Shown here one piece after another: positions 1 to 7,178 of a DNA stretch of 12,001 nt (its first letter is position 1; the number at the start of each line of letters is the position of its first letter). The position numbers and the translations under genes are program-made. The notes beneath the pieces are model-generated. The model saw only the letters and a list, made by a program, of their open reading frames with translations, did not search any database and was not told where the DNA came from. The stretch is from an uncultured Chloroflexota bacterium (GTDB lineage: Bacteria; Chloroflexota; Limnocylindria; Limnocylindrales; Limnocylindraceae): NCBI GenBank assembly GCA_903820655.1, contig CAIJIA010000142.1:1-12001 (forward strand), read 5' to 3'.

Positions 1-201
1 CTGCGCATGGCGCACGCTAATCGCCTGCTCGCGCCAGAGATCGAAACCGCCTTTTTGATGACGGCGCCGGAACACGCCTCAACTTCAAGCCGTCTCGTTC
101 GTGAGGTGGCGCGCTATGGCGGACCGCTCGACCGACTCGTGCCCGCCGCCGTCGTCCCCGTTCTCACCGCTGCCGCGCGACGCCGAGCGTCGAAGGCGTA
201 G
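1..201 (+). CDS. coaD: Phosphopantetheine adenylyltransferase, C-terminal part (5' end outside window)
   Basis: The reading frame is open from base 1 to a TAG at 199-201 and gives the last 66 residues of a protein. They match the C-terminal end of CoaD, which adenylates 4'-phosphopantetheine with ATP to form dephospho-CoA, the penultimate step of cytoplasmic CoA synthesis. Seen directly are the segment NRLLAPEIETAFLM (family form: NR.LAPEVETVFLM) and SSRLVREVARYGG, the conserved SS-x-x-VRE motif near the nucleotide and ligand site. After it comes LVPAAV, another usual terminal feature. The tail ends in a short basic stretch. The gene is cut by the window edge, so the N-terminal nucleotide-binding motif cannot be checked. 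CoaD next to a DUF177 gene and rpmF is a common bacterial arrangement and supports the call. Confidence 0.88.
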   Translation: MRMAHANRLLAPEIETAFLMTAPEHASTSSRLVREVARYGGPLDRLVPAAVVPVLTAAARRRASKA

Positions 202-204
202 TTC

Positions 205-744
205 GTGGAGAATGAATCGGCGGCGATGGTGCCGCCCCTCTATCCCGTTGATCTCTCGCCACTCCTCGCCGAATCGTCGGGGGGCACCTTCACCCTTGAA
301 CCGTTCGCCGTTGAAGATCGGCTTGACGACGAGTTCTTTCGAGGCACGGTCCAGGTTCGAATCGACCGTACGAATCGCGGTGTCCGCATCGTTGGAACCG
401 TGCGCGGTAGCCAGGAGGGAGCCTGCGGGCGCTGCCTCGCCCCCGCAACGGCGCAGCTGAGCGCCCCAATCGACGAGGAGGCACTCGAGTCCCGGCATGC
501 GACGGAGGGGGCCCTTCTGATCGGCAAGGGGAACAGCGTCGACGTTGGTCGCCTCGCGATGGAGGCGCTCGACCTGACCCGTCGCCTGGTGCTGCTCTGT
601 ACGCCGCCCTGCCCGGAGCGCTGCGGTCTCTGCGGGGCGAATCACCCTGCCAGCGCCTGCCCTGAGCGGGGTCTAGACCCTCGATTGGCTGGCCTAGCCG
701 CCCTCCTCCCCCCTGAAGGGGACGAAGGCGCGCCGATCGGGTAG
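205..744 (+). CDS. yceD: YceD/DUF177 family protein (large-subunit rRNA accumulation factor-like)
   Basis: This encodes 179 residues, typical for DUF177/YceD proteins, which are nearly always found directly upstream of rpmF, as here. Members are linked to 23S rRNA processing or accumulation in the cytoplasm, but the biochemical activity is not settled. Visible are the first Cys pair in GACGRCLAP (C74, C77) and a C-terminal cluster CTPPCPERCGLCGAN (C132, C136, C140, C143) plus C152, a probable metal-binding set. The start used is a GTG 3 nt after the coaD stop, with a weak GAAGG about 8 nt upstream. An in-frame ATG at 226 is an alternative that removes seven residues. The TAG stop is also part of a promoter-like TAGGAT. 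The family assignment is fairly secure; the gene symbol is by analogy. Confidence 0.82.
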   Translation: MENESAAMVPPLYPVDLSPLLAESSGGTFTLEPFAVEDRLDDEFFRGTVQVRIDRTNRGVRIVGTVRGSQEGACGRCLAPATAQLSAPIDEEALESRHATEGALLIGKGNSVDVGRLAMEALDLTRRLVLLCTPPCPERCGLCGANHPASACPERGLDPRLAGLAALLPPEGDEGAPIG

Positions 745-749
745 GATTC
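742..749 (+). promoter_or_regulatory. Candidate -10 element (TAGGATTC) for rpmF
   Basis: TAGGAT fits the bacterial TAnnnT -10 pattern and would start transcription near position 754, giving rpmF its own leader of about 45 nt. Its first three bases are the stop codon of yceD. The same octamer occurs before rpsP at 10866-10873, the only other sizeable gap ahead of a ribosomal protein gene here. No good -35 hexamer is visible (GGGACG at 719-724 matches only three bases). This is an inference from pattern and recurrence. Confidence 0.35.
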
Positions 750-760
750 CCCTCCAAGGC

Positions 761-776
761 GCGCCCAGTCGGGCGC
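761..776 (+). other. Hairpin in the rpmF 5' leader
   Basis: GCGCCC (761-766), loop AGTC, and GGGCGC (771-776) form a perfect 6-bp stem. No T-run follows, so it does not look like an intrinsic terminator. It lies between the yceD stop and the rpmF ribosome-binding site (GAGGT at 785-789). It could be a leader structure or an mRNA-stability element. Confidence 0.4.
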
Positions 777-798
777 CAACGAGCGAGGTCAAAAAAAC

Positions 799-1002
799 AT
801 GGGCGTACCTAAGCGGAAGAAGTCGCACGCACGTCAGGGTGACCGACGTTCGCACCATGCCTTGACGCTCCCATCCATGGATCGCTGCCCACAGTGCAAC
901 GCCGTCAAGCGTGCGCACCATGCCTGCCTCGAGTGCGGAACCTATCGCGGCCGCGAGGTCATCCGCCGACCTGCGCCGGACGCGGACGTCGCCGACGCCT
1001 AA
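799..1002 (+). CDS. rpmF: 50S ribosomal protein bL32, zinc-ribbon type
   Basis: The product is 67 residues, the usual size for bL32, a small protein of the large ribosomal subunit. The N-terminus MGVPKRKKSHARQGDRRSHH is the family's basic rRNA-binding opening (MAVPKRKTS...RR..H). Four cysteines at 30, 33, 43 and 46 (CPQC and CLEC, separated by nine residues) form the zinc ribbon, so this is the Cys-positive form. A purine-rich GAGGT at 785-789 sits about 9 nt before the ATG, supporting that start. A run of seven A follows the site. It is preceded by the DUF177 gene, as in most bacteria, and followed 6 nt later by plsX. A private promoter-like element and a hairpin lie upstream. The tail after residue 55 is acidic and unremarkable. 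Confidence 0.95.
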   Translation: MGVPKRKKSHARQGDRRSHHALTLPSMDRCPQCNAVKRAHHACLECGTYRGREVIRRPAPDADVADA

Positions 1003-1008
1003 CTCGCA

Positions 1009-2055
1009 ATGAGCGCGTCGGGCGGCACTGTCCGCCTCGCCCTCGATGCGATGGGTGGTGACCACGGTCCCACCGAAGTTGTTCCTGGCGGCCTGCGCTG
1101 GGCCAACGAGAATCCCAACGACCACTTAACACTCGTCGGTGACGAGCAGATTATTCGCGGGATCGCGGGTGGTGAACTCCCAGCAAATGTCTCCATCGTT
1201 CATGGGCCAGGCGTGATCACCATGGAAGAGAACCCCGCGAACGCGGTGCGCGAACGTAAAGACGCGTCGATGGTCGTTGCCGCAACACTCGTACGCGACA
1301 AGCTCGCCGATGCGGTGGTCACCGCGGGCCACACCGGCGCTGGTATGGCTGCGGGCGTGCTGATCATCGGCCGCATCAAGGGGGTCATTCGCCCTGCTAT
1401 TGCCGTGCAGTTCCTCTTGCGCGAGAAGCCGCTCCTGCTGCTTGATGTTGGCGCGAACCCAGACTCAACCCCAGAGAATCTGTATCAGTACGCGCATATG
1501 GGCCAGATCTTCTCGGAGCGCGTCCTTGGCGTCGTTAATCCGCGCGTGGCACTCCTCTCCATCGGTGAGGAGAAGGGGAAGGGCGATCTGCGTATCCAAC
1601 GCGCCACCGAGCTCCTCGATCAGTCGTCGCTCAATTTCACGGGGAACGTTGAGGGTCGCCACCTCGCCGCAGATGAGGCCGATGTGGTGGTCTGCGATGC
1701 AGTGCTCGGCAACGTTGCGATCAAACTTGTTGAAGGGGTAACAACCACCATCACCGATATGTTCCGCGCAGAGTTTCGTCGCCTCCCATTTGGCCCCATC
1801 GCCGCGCTGTTGATGCGCGGCTCCATCGCCCGCATTCGCACCCAGCTCGACTACGAGCGTGTTGGCGCAGCAATCCTCTTAGGGGTGCAGGGGACCGTGG
1901 CGATTACGCATGGTCGCGCCCGTTCGCGCATGGTGTACTTCGCCTGCGCAACGGCGGCACGAGCGGTGCGCGAGCGTGTCACCGAGCAGATCGCGTCGTC
2001 GATCGCGGAGAACACGATTGCTGCCCCTGACGGTCTCCCCGTCGGACCGGCGTAA
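1009..2055 (+). CDS. plsX: Phosphate acyltransferase PlsX
   Basis: PlsX converts acyl-ACP and inorganic phosphate to acyl-phosphate, the donor for PlsY in the first acylation of glycerol-3-phosphate. It is a peripheral membrane enzyme of phospholipid synthesis. At 348 residues it has the family length. Motifs in order are LALDAMGGDHGP (10-21), GHTGA (108-112), DVGANPD (146-152), GEEKGKG (186-192), GNVEGR (212-217), GNVAIKLVEG (234-243) and a C-terminal ILLGVQGTVAITHGRA (289-304), where most PlsX have GLLGV.G...I.HG. The ATG lies 6 nt after the rpmF stop without a clear Shine-Dalgarno site, so translational coupling is likely. Its usual partners fabD and fabG are absent; nusB and then acpP, its substrate carrier, follow. 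The call is secure. Confidence 0.95.
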   Translation: MSASGGTVRLALDAMGGDHGPTEVVPGGLRWANENPNDHLTLVGDEQIIRGIAGGELPANVSIVHGPGVITMEENPANAVRERKDASMVVAATLVRDKLADAVVTAGHTGAGMAAGVLIIGRIKGVIRPAIAVQFLLREKPLLLLDVGANPDSTPENLYQYAHMGQIFSERVLGVVNPRVALLSIGEEKGKGDLRIQRATELLDQSSLNFTGNVEGRHLAADEADVVVCDAVLGNVAIKLVEGVTTTITDMFRAEFRRLPFGPIAALLMRGSIARIRTQLDYERVGAAILLGVQGTVAITHGRARSRMVYFACATAARAVRERVTEQIASSIAENTIAAPDGLPVGPA

Positions 2056-2056
2056 G

Positions 2057-2536
2057 GTGGCAACGCGGCGAGCCCCGGCCGCGCCAAAGGATGCGGCGGC
2101 GCGTGCCCACACGGCGGGTCGACGCGACGCGCTCACCGCTCTCTATGAGTCGGACTTTGGGATGCGTACGGCGCTGGCGGTACTGGAGCGTCGCGTCGCG
2201 GCAGGGGATATGGCCGAGGAGACCCTCGTCTGGTCCCGACCACTTCTCGAGGTGGTAGAGGCGAATCGCCCACAGATTGATGCCGCAATTGAGCGCCTCG
2301 CCACCGCCTTCCCCCTTGCCACCATGGCCCGAATTGACCGTTCGCTCCTCCGGTGCGGCCTAGGGGAGGTGATACACTCCCGCACGGCGGCGCCGACCGA
2401 GGCGATCGCTGCGTGGACCTCACTCGCCCGCACGTATAGCGGCGAACCGGCCCGCAAACTGGTCAACGGCGTACTCGGCACCGCGCTTCGCGAGGTTGCC
2501 GCTACGGCGGAGATAGACGGAGGGAGTAACTCATGA
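2057..2536 (+). CDS. nusB: Transcription antitermination factor NusB
   Basis: NusB binds boxA RNA together with NusE (S10) and supports antitermination and rRNA transcription. With the GTG at 2057, one base after the plsX stop, the protein has 159 residues, normal for NusB. The frame stays open further upstream inside plsX, but that part has no NusB similarity. Visible family features are an Arg-rich N-terminus leading to RRDALTALYESDF (22-34; family R..ALq.LY..d), IDRSLLRCGLGEV (93-105; family vDraiLRla.yEl), APTEAIAAWTSLARTYSGEPARKLVNGVLG (112-141; family p..vaInE.v.lak.y....s..FvNGvLd). Phe is replaced by Leu before VNG. The 3' end overlaps the acpP start as ATGA. Location between plsX and acpP, where fabD/fabG usually stand, is unusual. 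Confidence 0.9.
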   Translation: MATRRAPAAPKDAAARAHTAGRRDALTALYESDFGMRTALAVLERRVAAGDMAEETLVWSRPLLEVVEANRPQIDAAIERLATAFPLATMARIDRSLLRCGLGEVIHSRTAAPTEAIAAWTSLARTYSGEPARKLVNGVLGTALREVAATAEIDGGSNS

Positions 2537-2778
2537 GCGACAAGGATCAGATCTTCCAGGAGCTCCAGAGCTACATCGTTGAGCAGCTCGGTGTTGAGAA
2601 GGAGAAGGTAAAGCCTGAGGCTGCCTTCATCGAAGACCTCAATGCAGACTCCCTCGACCTTGTTGAGTTTGCGATGGGCCTCGAAGAGAAGTTCGGCGTG
2701 ACCATTGCTGACGAAGAGCTCGGCAAGATCAAAACCGTTCAGGACGCTGTCGACGCCATCATCGAGAAAAAGGCCTGA
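2533..2778 (+). CDS. acpP: Acyl carrier protein
   Basis: ACP carries growing fatty acyl chains on a 4'-phosphopantetheine arm and supplies acyl groups to PlsX and other acyltransferases. The 81-residue acidic product has the standard four-helix layout. The attachment motif is NADSLDLVEF, with Ser40 in DSL as the pantetheinylation site. Helix III is followed by FGVTIADEELGKIKTVQDAVDAI, the family's C-terminal half (normally FgieIpDeea.ki.TV.davdyi). The ATG overlaps the nusB stop (ATGA), and a strong GGAGGGAG at 2519-2526 inside the nusB 3' end provides its ribosome-binding site. A 7-bp GC hairpin follows the stop. Expression is expected to be high. The call is certain. Confidence 0.97.
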   Translation: MSDKDQIFQELQSYIVEQLGVEKEKVKPEAAFIEDLNADSLDLVEFAMGLEEKFGVTIADEELGKIKTVQDAVDAIIEKKA

Positions 2779-2783
2779 GATGG

Positions 2784-2801
2784 GGCGGCCCCTTGGCCGC
2801 C
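2784..2801 (+). other. GC-rich hairpin in the acpP-rnc spacer
   Basis: GGCGGCC (2784-2790), loop CCTT, and GGCCGCC (2795-2801) form a perfect 7-bp stem 5 nt after the acpP stop. No T-run follows, so it is not a canonical intrinsic terminator. Likely roles are 3' protection of the acpP message, partial termination, or an RNase III processing site ahead of rnc. The last is an analogy with rnc autoregulation in E. coli and is untested here. Confidence 0.45.
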
Positions 2802-2870
2802 GGCGTGAGGCGCGAGCCTTGCGCGGTGCAGCCAGTGGGGCGTGCCACCACTCACCACGATGACGCTCGT

Positions 2871-2882
2871 AGTGGCGCCACT
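2871..2882. repeat. 12-bp perfect palindrome just before the preferred rnc start
   Basis: AGTGGCGCCACT reads the same on both strands and ends 4 bases before the ATG at 2887. If rnc starts at 2887 it lies in the leader and could be an operator or a small hairpin. If rnc starts at 2842 it is simply coding sequence. A 12-bp palindrome can arise by chance in GC-rich DNA. Confidence 0.25.
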
Positions 2883-2886
2883 GTCG

Positions 2887-3579
2887 ATGACCCCAGCACA
2901 ACGAGAACGCCTCAACATCCCGGCAGGGGGCGAGGCGCTCGTAGAGTTGGCCCTCACACACCCTTCGCGCCGCCACCAGGGTGGGGCGGGTGCCGACAAT
3001 GAGCGCCTTGAGTTTCTCGGCGATGCCATCCTCGGCGCCGTCGTCGCCGCCCGACTCTATGCCGACGACGCGGCAGCCGAGGAGGGGGACCTCTCTGAGC
3101 GCCGCGCCGCCGTTGTCTCACGCACCGCACTTGCAGAGGTTGCCCTGCGGATTGGCATCGACGAGGTGCTGCTGCTCGGCGAGGGCGAGGCATCGCGCGG
3201 CGGGGCACGCCGGCCAGCGGCACTCGCCGCGGCATTTGAGGCTCTTATCGGCGCGATCTACCTGAGCCACGGTTTCGCCGCTGCCACGACATTCATTGAG
3301 CGGCACATGAGCGCTGAGCTTGCAGCGCCGCGCGCCGCGCTCGGCAAGGGGATCAAGACCCTGCTGCAGGAGTGGACACAGGCACGCAACGGTTCACTTC
3401 CGCGATACGACGTTGTTGCCACCACCGGTCCCGAGCACGACCGCACCTATGAGTGCGTTGTTCGCGTTGACGGCAGCGAGGTGGCGCGCGGATCAGGGCC
3501 AAGTCGCCGTGCCGCCGAAGCCGCCGCCGCCGAAGCCGCCATCGACCTGCTCGGCATCACGGCAGGAGGCGCACAGTGA
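2887..3579 (+). CDS. rnc: Ribonuclease III with an altered catalytic aspartate
   Basis: RNase III cuts double-stranded RNA in rRNA precursors and mRNAs. The catalytic domain shows ELALTHPS (19-27 region), NERLEFLGDAIL (38-49) with E39, E42 and D46, and RPAALAAAFEALIGAIYL (109-126) with E118. The dsRNA-binding domain follows (about 154-223), with KTLLQEWTQ, P.YDVV, GPEHDRTYE and GPSRRAAEAAAAEAA. The family has LADtfEALIGA, but here the Asp, equivalent to E. coli D114, is Ala115 (codon GCG at 3229-3231). The following YLD is YLS. The other metal ligands are present. I chose the ATG at 2887 because it gives 230 residues, the usual length. GTG 2842 (245 aa) and ATG 2860 are alternatives, none with a Shine-Dalgarno site. 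The stop overlaps the smc start (GTGA). Confidence 0.9.
   Translation: MTPAQRERLNIPAGGEALVELALTHPSRRHQGGAGADNERLEFLGDAILGAVVAARLYADDAAAEEGDLSERRAAVVSRTALAEVALRIGIDEVLLLGEGEASRGGARRPAALAAAFEALIGAIYLSHGFAAATTFIERHMSAELAAPRAALGKGIKTLLQEWTQARNGSLPRYDVVATTGPEHDRTYECVVRVDGSEVARGSGPSRRAAEAAAAEAAIDLLGITAGGAQ
3564..3569 (+). promoter_or_regulatory. Strong Shine-Dalgarno site for smc (inside rnc)
   Basis: AGGAGG lies 6 nt upstream of the smc GTG, within the last codons of rnc. It supports the GTG start and independent loading of ribosomes on smc in addition to coupling through the GTGA overlap. Confidence 0.75.
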
Positions 3580-6500
3580 GCCGACTGCGACTTCGCGAGG
3601 TGCGACTGAGCGGCTTTAAGACCTTCGCCGACAAGACGACCATCGCCTTCACCCCAGGGATCACCGCAATCGTTGGTCCGAACGGGAGCGGCAAGTCAAA
3701 CGTCGTCGATGCTCTGCGCTGGGCGCTCGGCGAGGCCGGCCGCGGCATTCGCTCAAAGCGCGTGGAAGAGGTCATCTTTGCGGGATCAGAGAAGCGCCGC
3801 CCCCTCGGCCTCGCCGAGGTATCACTCTCCATCGCTAATGACGACGGACTCTTTGATCTCCCATTCACCGAGATTGAGATCGCCCGCCGCGCCGATCGTG
3901 GCGGCGGCCAGGAGTACCTGCTCAATCGCGAGAAGATTCGCCTTCGCGATCTCAACGAGCTGCTCGATGGTGCTGGTCTCGCCGAGAACGGCCTCCTCTT
4001 CATCGGCCAGGGTGCCGTTGACCAGGCGCTGAGCCTTAAGGCAGAGGAGCGCCGCGCGCTTGTTGAAGAGTTCGCCGGCACCGCACGACATGAGCGACGC
4101 CGTGCACGAGCCGAAACCGAGATGAAAGAGGCGATCGATAATCGCGCCCGTGTCGAAGAGATCCTTGGCACCCTCCGCCCACAGGAGCGCCGCCTCGCAA
4201 CGCTCGCAAAGCAGGAGGCCGGTCGTGAAGAGCTGCTGACCGAAGCGGTCGAGCGCATCGCTGCGCTGGGTGCGGCACGCGGCGCCTGGATCGCGTCGCG
4301 ACGAGTACGCATCGGTGGCCAGCTCTCAACGGTGACGAGCGAGCTTCAGTCCATTCGCGAACAGCTGCGCAACGCCGACGAAGAGGCCCACCGTCGCCGC
4401 GAGCGCCTGGGGCTTGCCCGCACCGATCTTGATGTGGCCCGACGCGCCCTTGAGGCGGCGCGAGAGGCGCGTGAATCTGCTGAGCGTGCCCATGCGCGCG
4501 TTGAGGCCGAGTCGGCCGCACTTTCGCGTGATGTGGAGCGCATCGCGTCGGAGGTTGCCGTCGCTGAGTCAGAGATCGCATCGGTTGAGGCGTTGCGCGC
4601 CGCCGCGGCACCCGCCGTTGATGCCGAGGCGGTCGCCGCACTCGAGATCCTTGATGCGGACCTCTCTGCTGCACGCCGCGAACTTGAGGCGCTCACCGAT
4701 GGCACCGGGGCAAATGGGAGCGATTCAGCGGTGCGAGCCCAGCGTTCCCGCGAAGTAGAGCGCGCAGATCTCACCGCCCGCCTTGAGCGACTCCAAGCGG
4801 AGCGCACCGCCGTAACCGCAGATGGCGCCAGTGAAGATCCATCCGCAGCGGAGAGCGTACTTATTCTCGCTGCGACTGCCGCGAGCGATGCCGCGGCCCG
4901 TCTCGCCGCTGCATCCCGCGAACTTACTGAAGCGGAGTCAGGCGCCGTCGCCGCCCGCGCAACTTTTGGCGAGAGCGAACGTGCCGCGCGCGCTGCAGAG
5001 GCTGAGGCCGCGTCGCTTTCCGGTCGACTCACCGCACTGGAAACGCGTCGAGCAGCCTTGCAGGAGCGCGCACTCTCCAAGGCGGCGCATGCCATCGGTG
5101 GGCGAAGCCTGCTTGCCGGTGTTGAACTTCGCGAAGAGGGGCGCACCGCAGTCCTCTCCGCCCTTGGTGCGTTGGCACGAGGCTTCGTTGTTGATCAGCG
5201 TGGTGCAAGCCTGCTTGATGACGAGCAGGGGGCACTCCTTATTGATGGCGCAGATGCAATTGGCGCAACCACGCACCCGACGCTCCCATCGCTCAGTAGC
5301 GAGATCGTCAGCGATCCAGATGGGCTGCTCGAACGCCTCCTCGCGAGCGTCTTCGTTGCGCCAAGCGTTGCCGCTGCGCTGAGCGCCCTCGCCGACCTTC
5401 CACTCGGCGGCACGATCGTGACGCGCGCCGGCGCCGTGGTGCGCCATGGCGGAGTGGTGATTCGCGAAACAGAGCCAGAGGATGCCCTCGTTGACTCAGA
5501 GATCAGTCGCGCCGCCGCTGCAACCGAGCGGCTGCGTTCTACGGCGGCAGCCTTGCGAAGCGAGGCCACCATGGGGGCGGGCACCCTCACCGCAGCGGAG
5601 GCACGACTTGCGCAAGCGCGTGATGCCGAGGTGACGACTCGGGCAGCACTCCGAGCCGCTGAGTCCGCACGTGCAGAGGCCGAACGACGCCGCGATGCGG
5701 TCCGCCGAAGCACGTCGGAGCGGGCCGAGCGTATCGGCAGGCTCGACGCAGCCGTGACGGCAGCACAGGCGAGGCTGAATGAGATTGCCCTCACCCCGGA
5801 GCAGGCGGTTGCCACCGACGCTGCAACACAGTGGCGATCCCGCGTTGAAGAGCTGACCGCCCGCCGCGCCGATCTGGCCACTGCCGTCGAGGCAGACCGA
5901 GCGGCGCTGCGCACCTGGGAGCTGGCGCGCGCACGTGGAGATGCCACCGTTGCCGGCGCATCTGCGCGGATCACCCGAGCCGCAGAGGAGCGTGGTGCAC
6001 TCGAGACGCGCGTCGCGAATCTCCGCGCCCAACTCGCCGAACAGTCCGGCCTCGCCACCGCAGCCCGCGCCGCCGCAACGCAGCGTGAAGAGGGGGTGCA
6101 GGCCAAGGCGGCCCTGCAGGTTGAAATCGAGAGCGAGATCGCGACAGACGAAGAGGCGAAGCGCGGCCTCCGCTCCCGCGAGCAGCATCTTGATGAGGCT
6201 CTGCGCCCGCTTGAGCGCGATGCTCAGGCGGTTGAGTTTGAGCGTGAGCGGTTCATTGAGGAGTTGAGTGGTGACCTCGCCGCATTCGGTCGCCGCCTCT
6301 CTGAAGATGCTCGCCTGGCCGCCGGAATCCCGGCTGCACTCCGCACCAGTGCGCCAGCCGATGATGCTGAGATTCCTGCCGAGGGAGACACCGCTGCTCG
6401 TGAAGGGCTCGCACGCCAGCAGGCGGCAGCCCTTGCCGTCTACTGGGAGGGGCAGCACTCCTCCGTGCCACTCGTTGCGCCGGACCCTGAAGAGTTGCGC

Positions 6501-7178
6501 GCCCTGGAGCGCCTGCGACGCAAGATCGGCCCACTTGAGGCTGGCGGTGCCAGCATTGTGATGGAGCACCAGGAGCTTCGCGCTCGACTCGAATCCCTCG
6601 AGGTGCAGACGCGCGATCTTGATGGTGCGATCGAGAAAGCCGCAACCCTGATGCGTGAGCTGGATCAGCTGGTTGAGTCAACCTTTACGGAGCAGTTCGC
6701 GGCACTGCAGACCACGTTCGCGTCGAATTTCCAACTCCTCTTCGGCGGTGGAGACGCACAGTTGCGCCTTGCCGATGATGGCGAGTCACGCCGACCCGGA
6801 GTGGAAATTGATGCACGCCCACCCCTCAAGCGTCGTCAGCAGCTCTCACTGCTCTCGGGTGGAGAGCGCGCGCTCACCGGCGTGGCGCTCCTGTTGGGGA
6901 TGTTGGCGGTGCGACCACTTCCATTCGTCGTCCTCGATGAGGTTGATGCCGCGCTCGACGAGGCCAATGTGACCCGCTTCGGCGACGCGATTCGCGAACT
7001 GAGTGAGCGCACCCAGGTTGTGGTGATTACGCATAACCGTGGCACGGTCGAAGTGGCCGACAGCCTCTGGGGCGTGACGGTCGGTGAAGATGCCGCAAGT
7101 CGTGTCTTTGGGCTACGACTTGATGAGGCGAAGCGCATTGCCGATCAGGCGCGCGCTGAGCGCGAGGCGGCGCGTTGA
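3576..7178 (+). CDS. smc: Chromosome segregation ATPase SMC
   Basis: SMC forms DNA-embracing dimers that organise and separate chromosomes, normally with ScpA and ScpB (not in this window). The 1200-residue product has the full family layout. The N-terminal head carries FKTFADKTTIAF and the Walker A GPNGSGKS (34-41), with the Q-loop in IGQGAVDQ (143-150). Two long Ala/Glu/Arg-rich coiled coils flank a hinge at about 508-629. The C-terminal head has FGGGDAQL, the signature LSGGERALTG (1093-1102), the Walker B segment FVVLDEVDAALDE with D1121/E1122, and the D-loop and ITHNRGT switch. The hinge is divergent but ends in the usual VTRAGAVVRHGGVVI. The GTG start overlaps the rnc stop by 4 nt and has an AGGAGG at 3564-3569, 6 nt upstream, which fixes it. 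ATPase residues are intact. Confidence 0.96.
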   Translation: MSRLRLREVRLSGFKTFADKTTIAFTPGITAIVGPNGSGKSNVVDALRWALGEAGRGIRSKRVEEVIFAGSEKRRPLGLAEVSLSIANDDGLFDLPFTEIEIARRADRGGGQEYLLNREKIRLRDLNELLDGAGLAENGLLFIGQGAVDQALSLKAEERRALVEEFAGTARHERRRARAETEMKEAIDNRARVEEILGTLRPQERRLATLAKQEAGREELLTEAVERIAALGAARGAWIASRRVRIGGQLSTVTSELQSIREQLRNADEEAHRRRERLGLARTDLDVARRALEAAREARESAERAHARVEAESAALSRDVERIASEVAVAESEIASVEALRAAAAPAVDAEAVAALEILDADLSAARRELEALTDGTGANGSDSAVRAQRSREVERADLTARLERLQAERTAVTADGASEDPSAAESVLILAATAASDAAARLAAASRELTEAESGAVAARATFGESERAARAAEAEAASLSGRLTALETRRAALQERALSKAAHAIGGRSLLAGVELREEGRTAVLSALGALARGFVVDQRGASLLDDEQGALLIDGADAIGATTHPTLPSLSSEIVSDPDGLLERLLASVFVAPSVAAALSALADLPLGGTIVTRAGAVVRHGGVVIRETEPEDALVDSEISRAAAATERLRSTAAALRSEATMGAGTLTAAEARLAQARDAEVTTRAALRAAESARAEAERRRDAVRRSTSERAERIGRLDAAVTAAQARLNEIALTPEQAVATDAATQWRSRVEELTARRADLATAVEADRAALRTWELARARGDATVAGASARITRAAEERGALETRVANLRAQLAEQSGLATAARAAATQREEGVQAKAALQVEIESEIATDEEAKRGLRSREQHLDEALRPLERDAQAVEFERERFIEELSGDLAAFGRRLSEDARLAAGIPAALRTSAPADDAEIPAEGDTAAREGLARQQAAALAVYWEGQHSSVPLVAPDPEELRALERLRRKIGPLEAGGASIVMEHQELRARLESLEVQTRDLDGAIEKAATLMRELDQLVESTFTEQFAALQTTFASNFQLLFGGGDAQLRLADDGESRRPGVEIDARPPLKRRQQLSLLSGGERALTGVALLLGMLAVRPLPFVVLDEVDAALDEANVTRFGDAIRELSERTQVVVITHNRGTVEVADSLWGVTVGEDAASRVFGLRLDEAKRIADQARAEREAAR

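Noticed and set aside
2143..2976. 277-codon minus-strand frame over nusB, acpP and rnc
   Set aside because: It is antisense to three clear genes and shows no family features.
3500..3545. GCCGCCGAA repeats at the rnc 3' end as a functional repeat
   Set aside because: They encode the alanine-rich last helix of the dsRNA-binding domain, common in GC-rich genomes.
4346..5146. Long minus-strand open frame inside smc
   Set aside because: Its Ala/Ser/Arg-only composition is what the complement of a GC-rich coiled-coil gene gives; no domain and no start signal.
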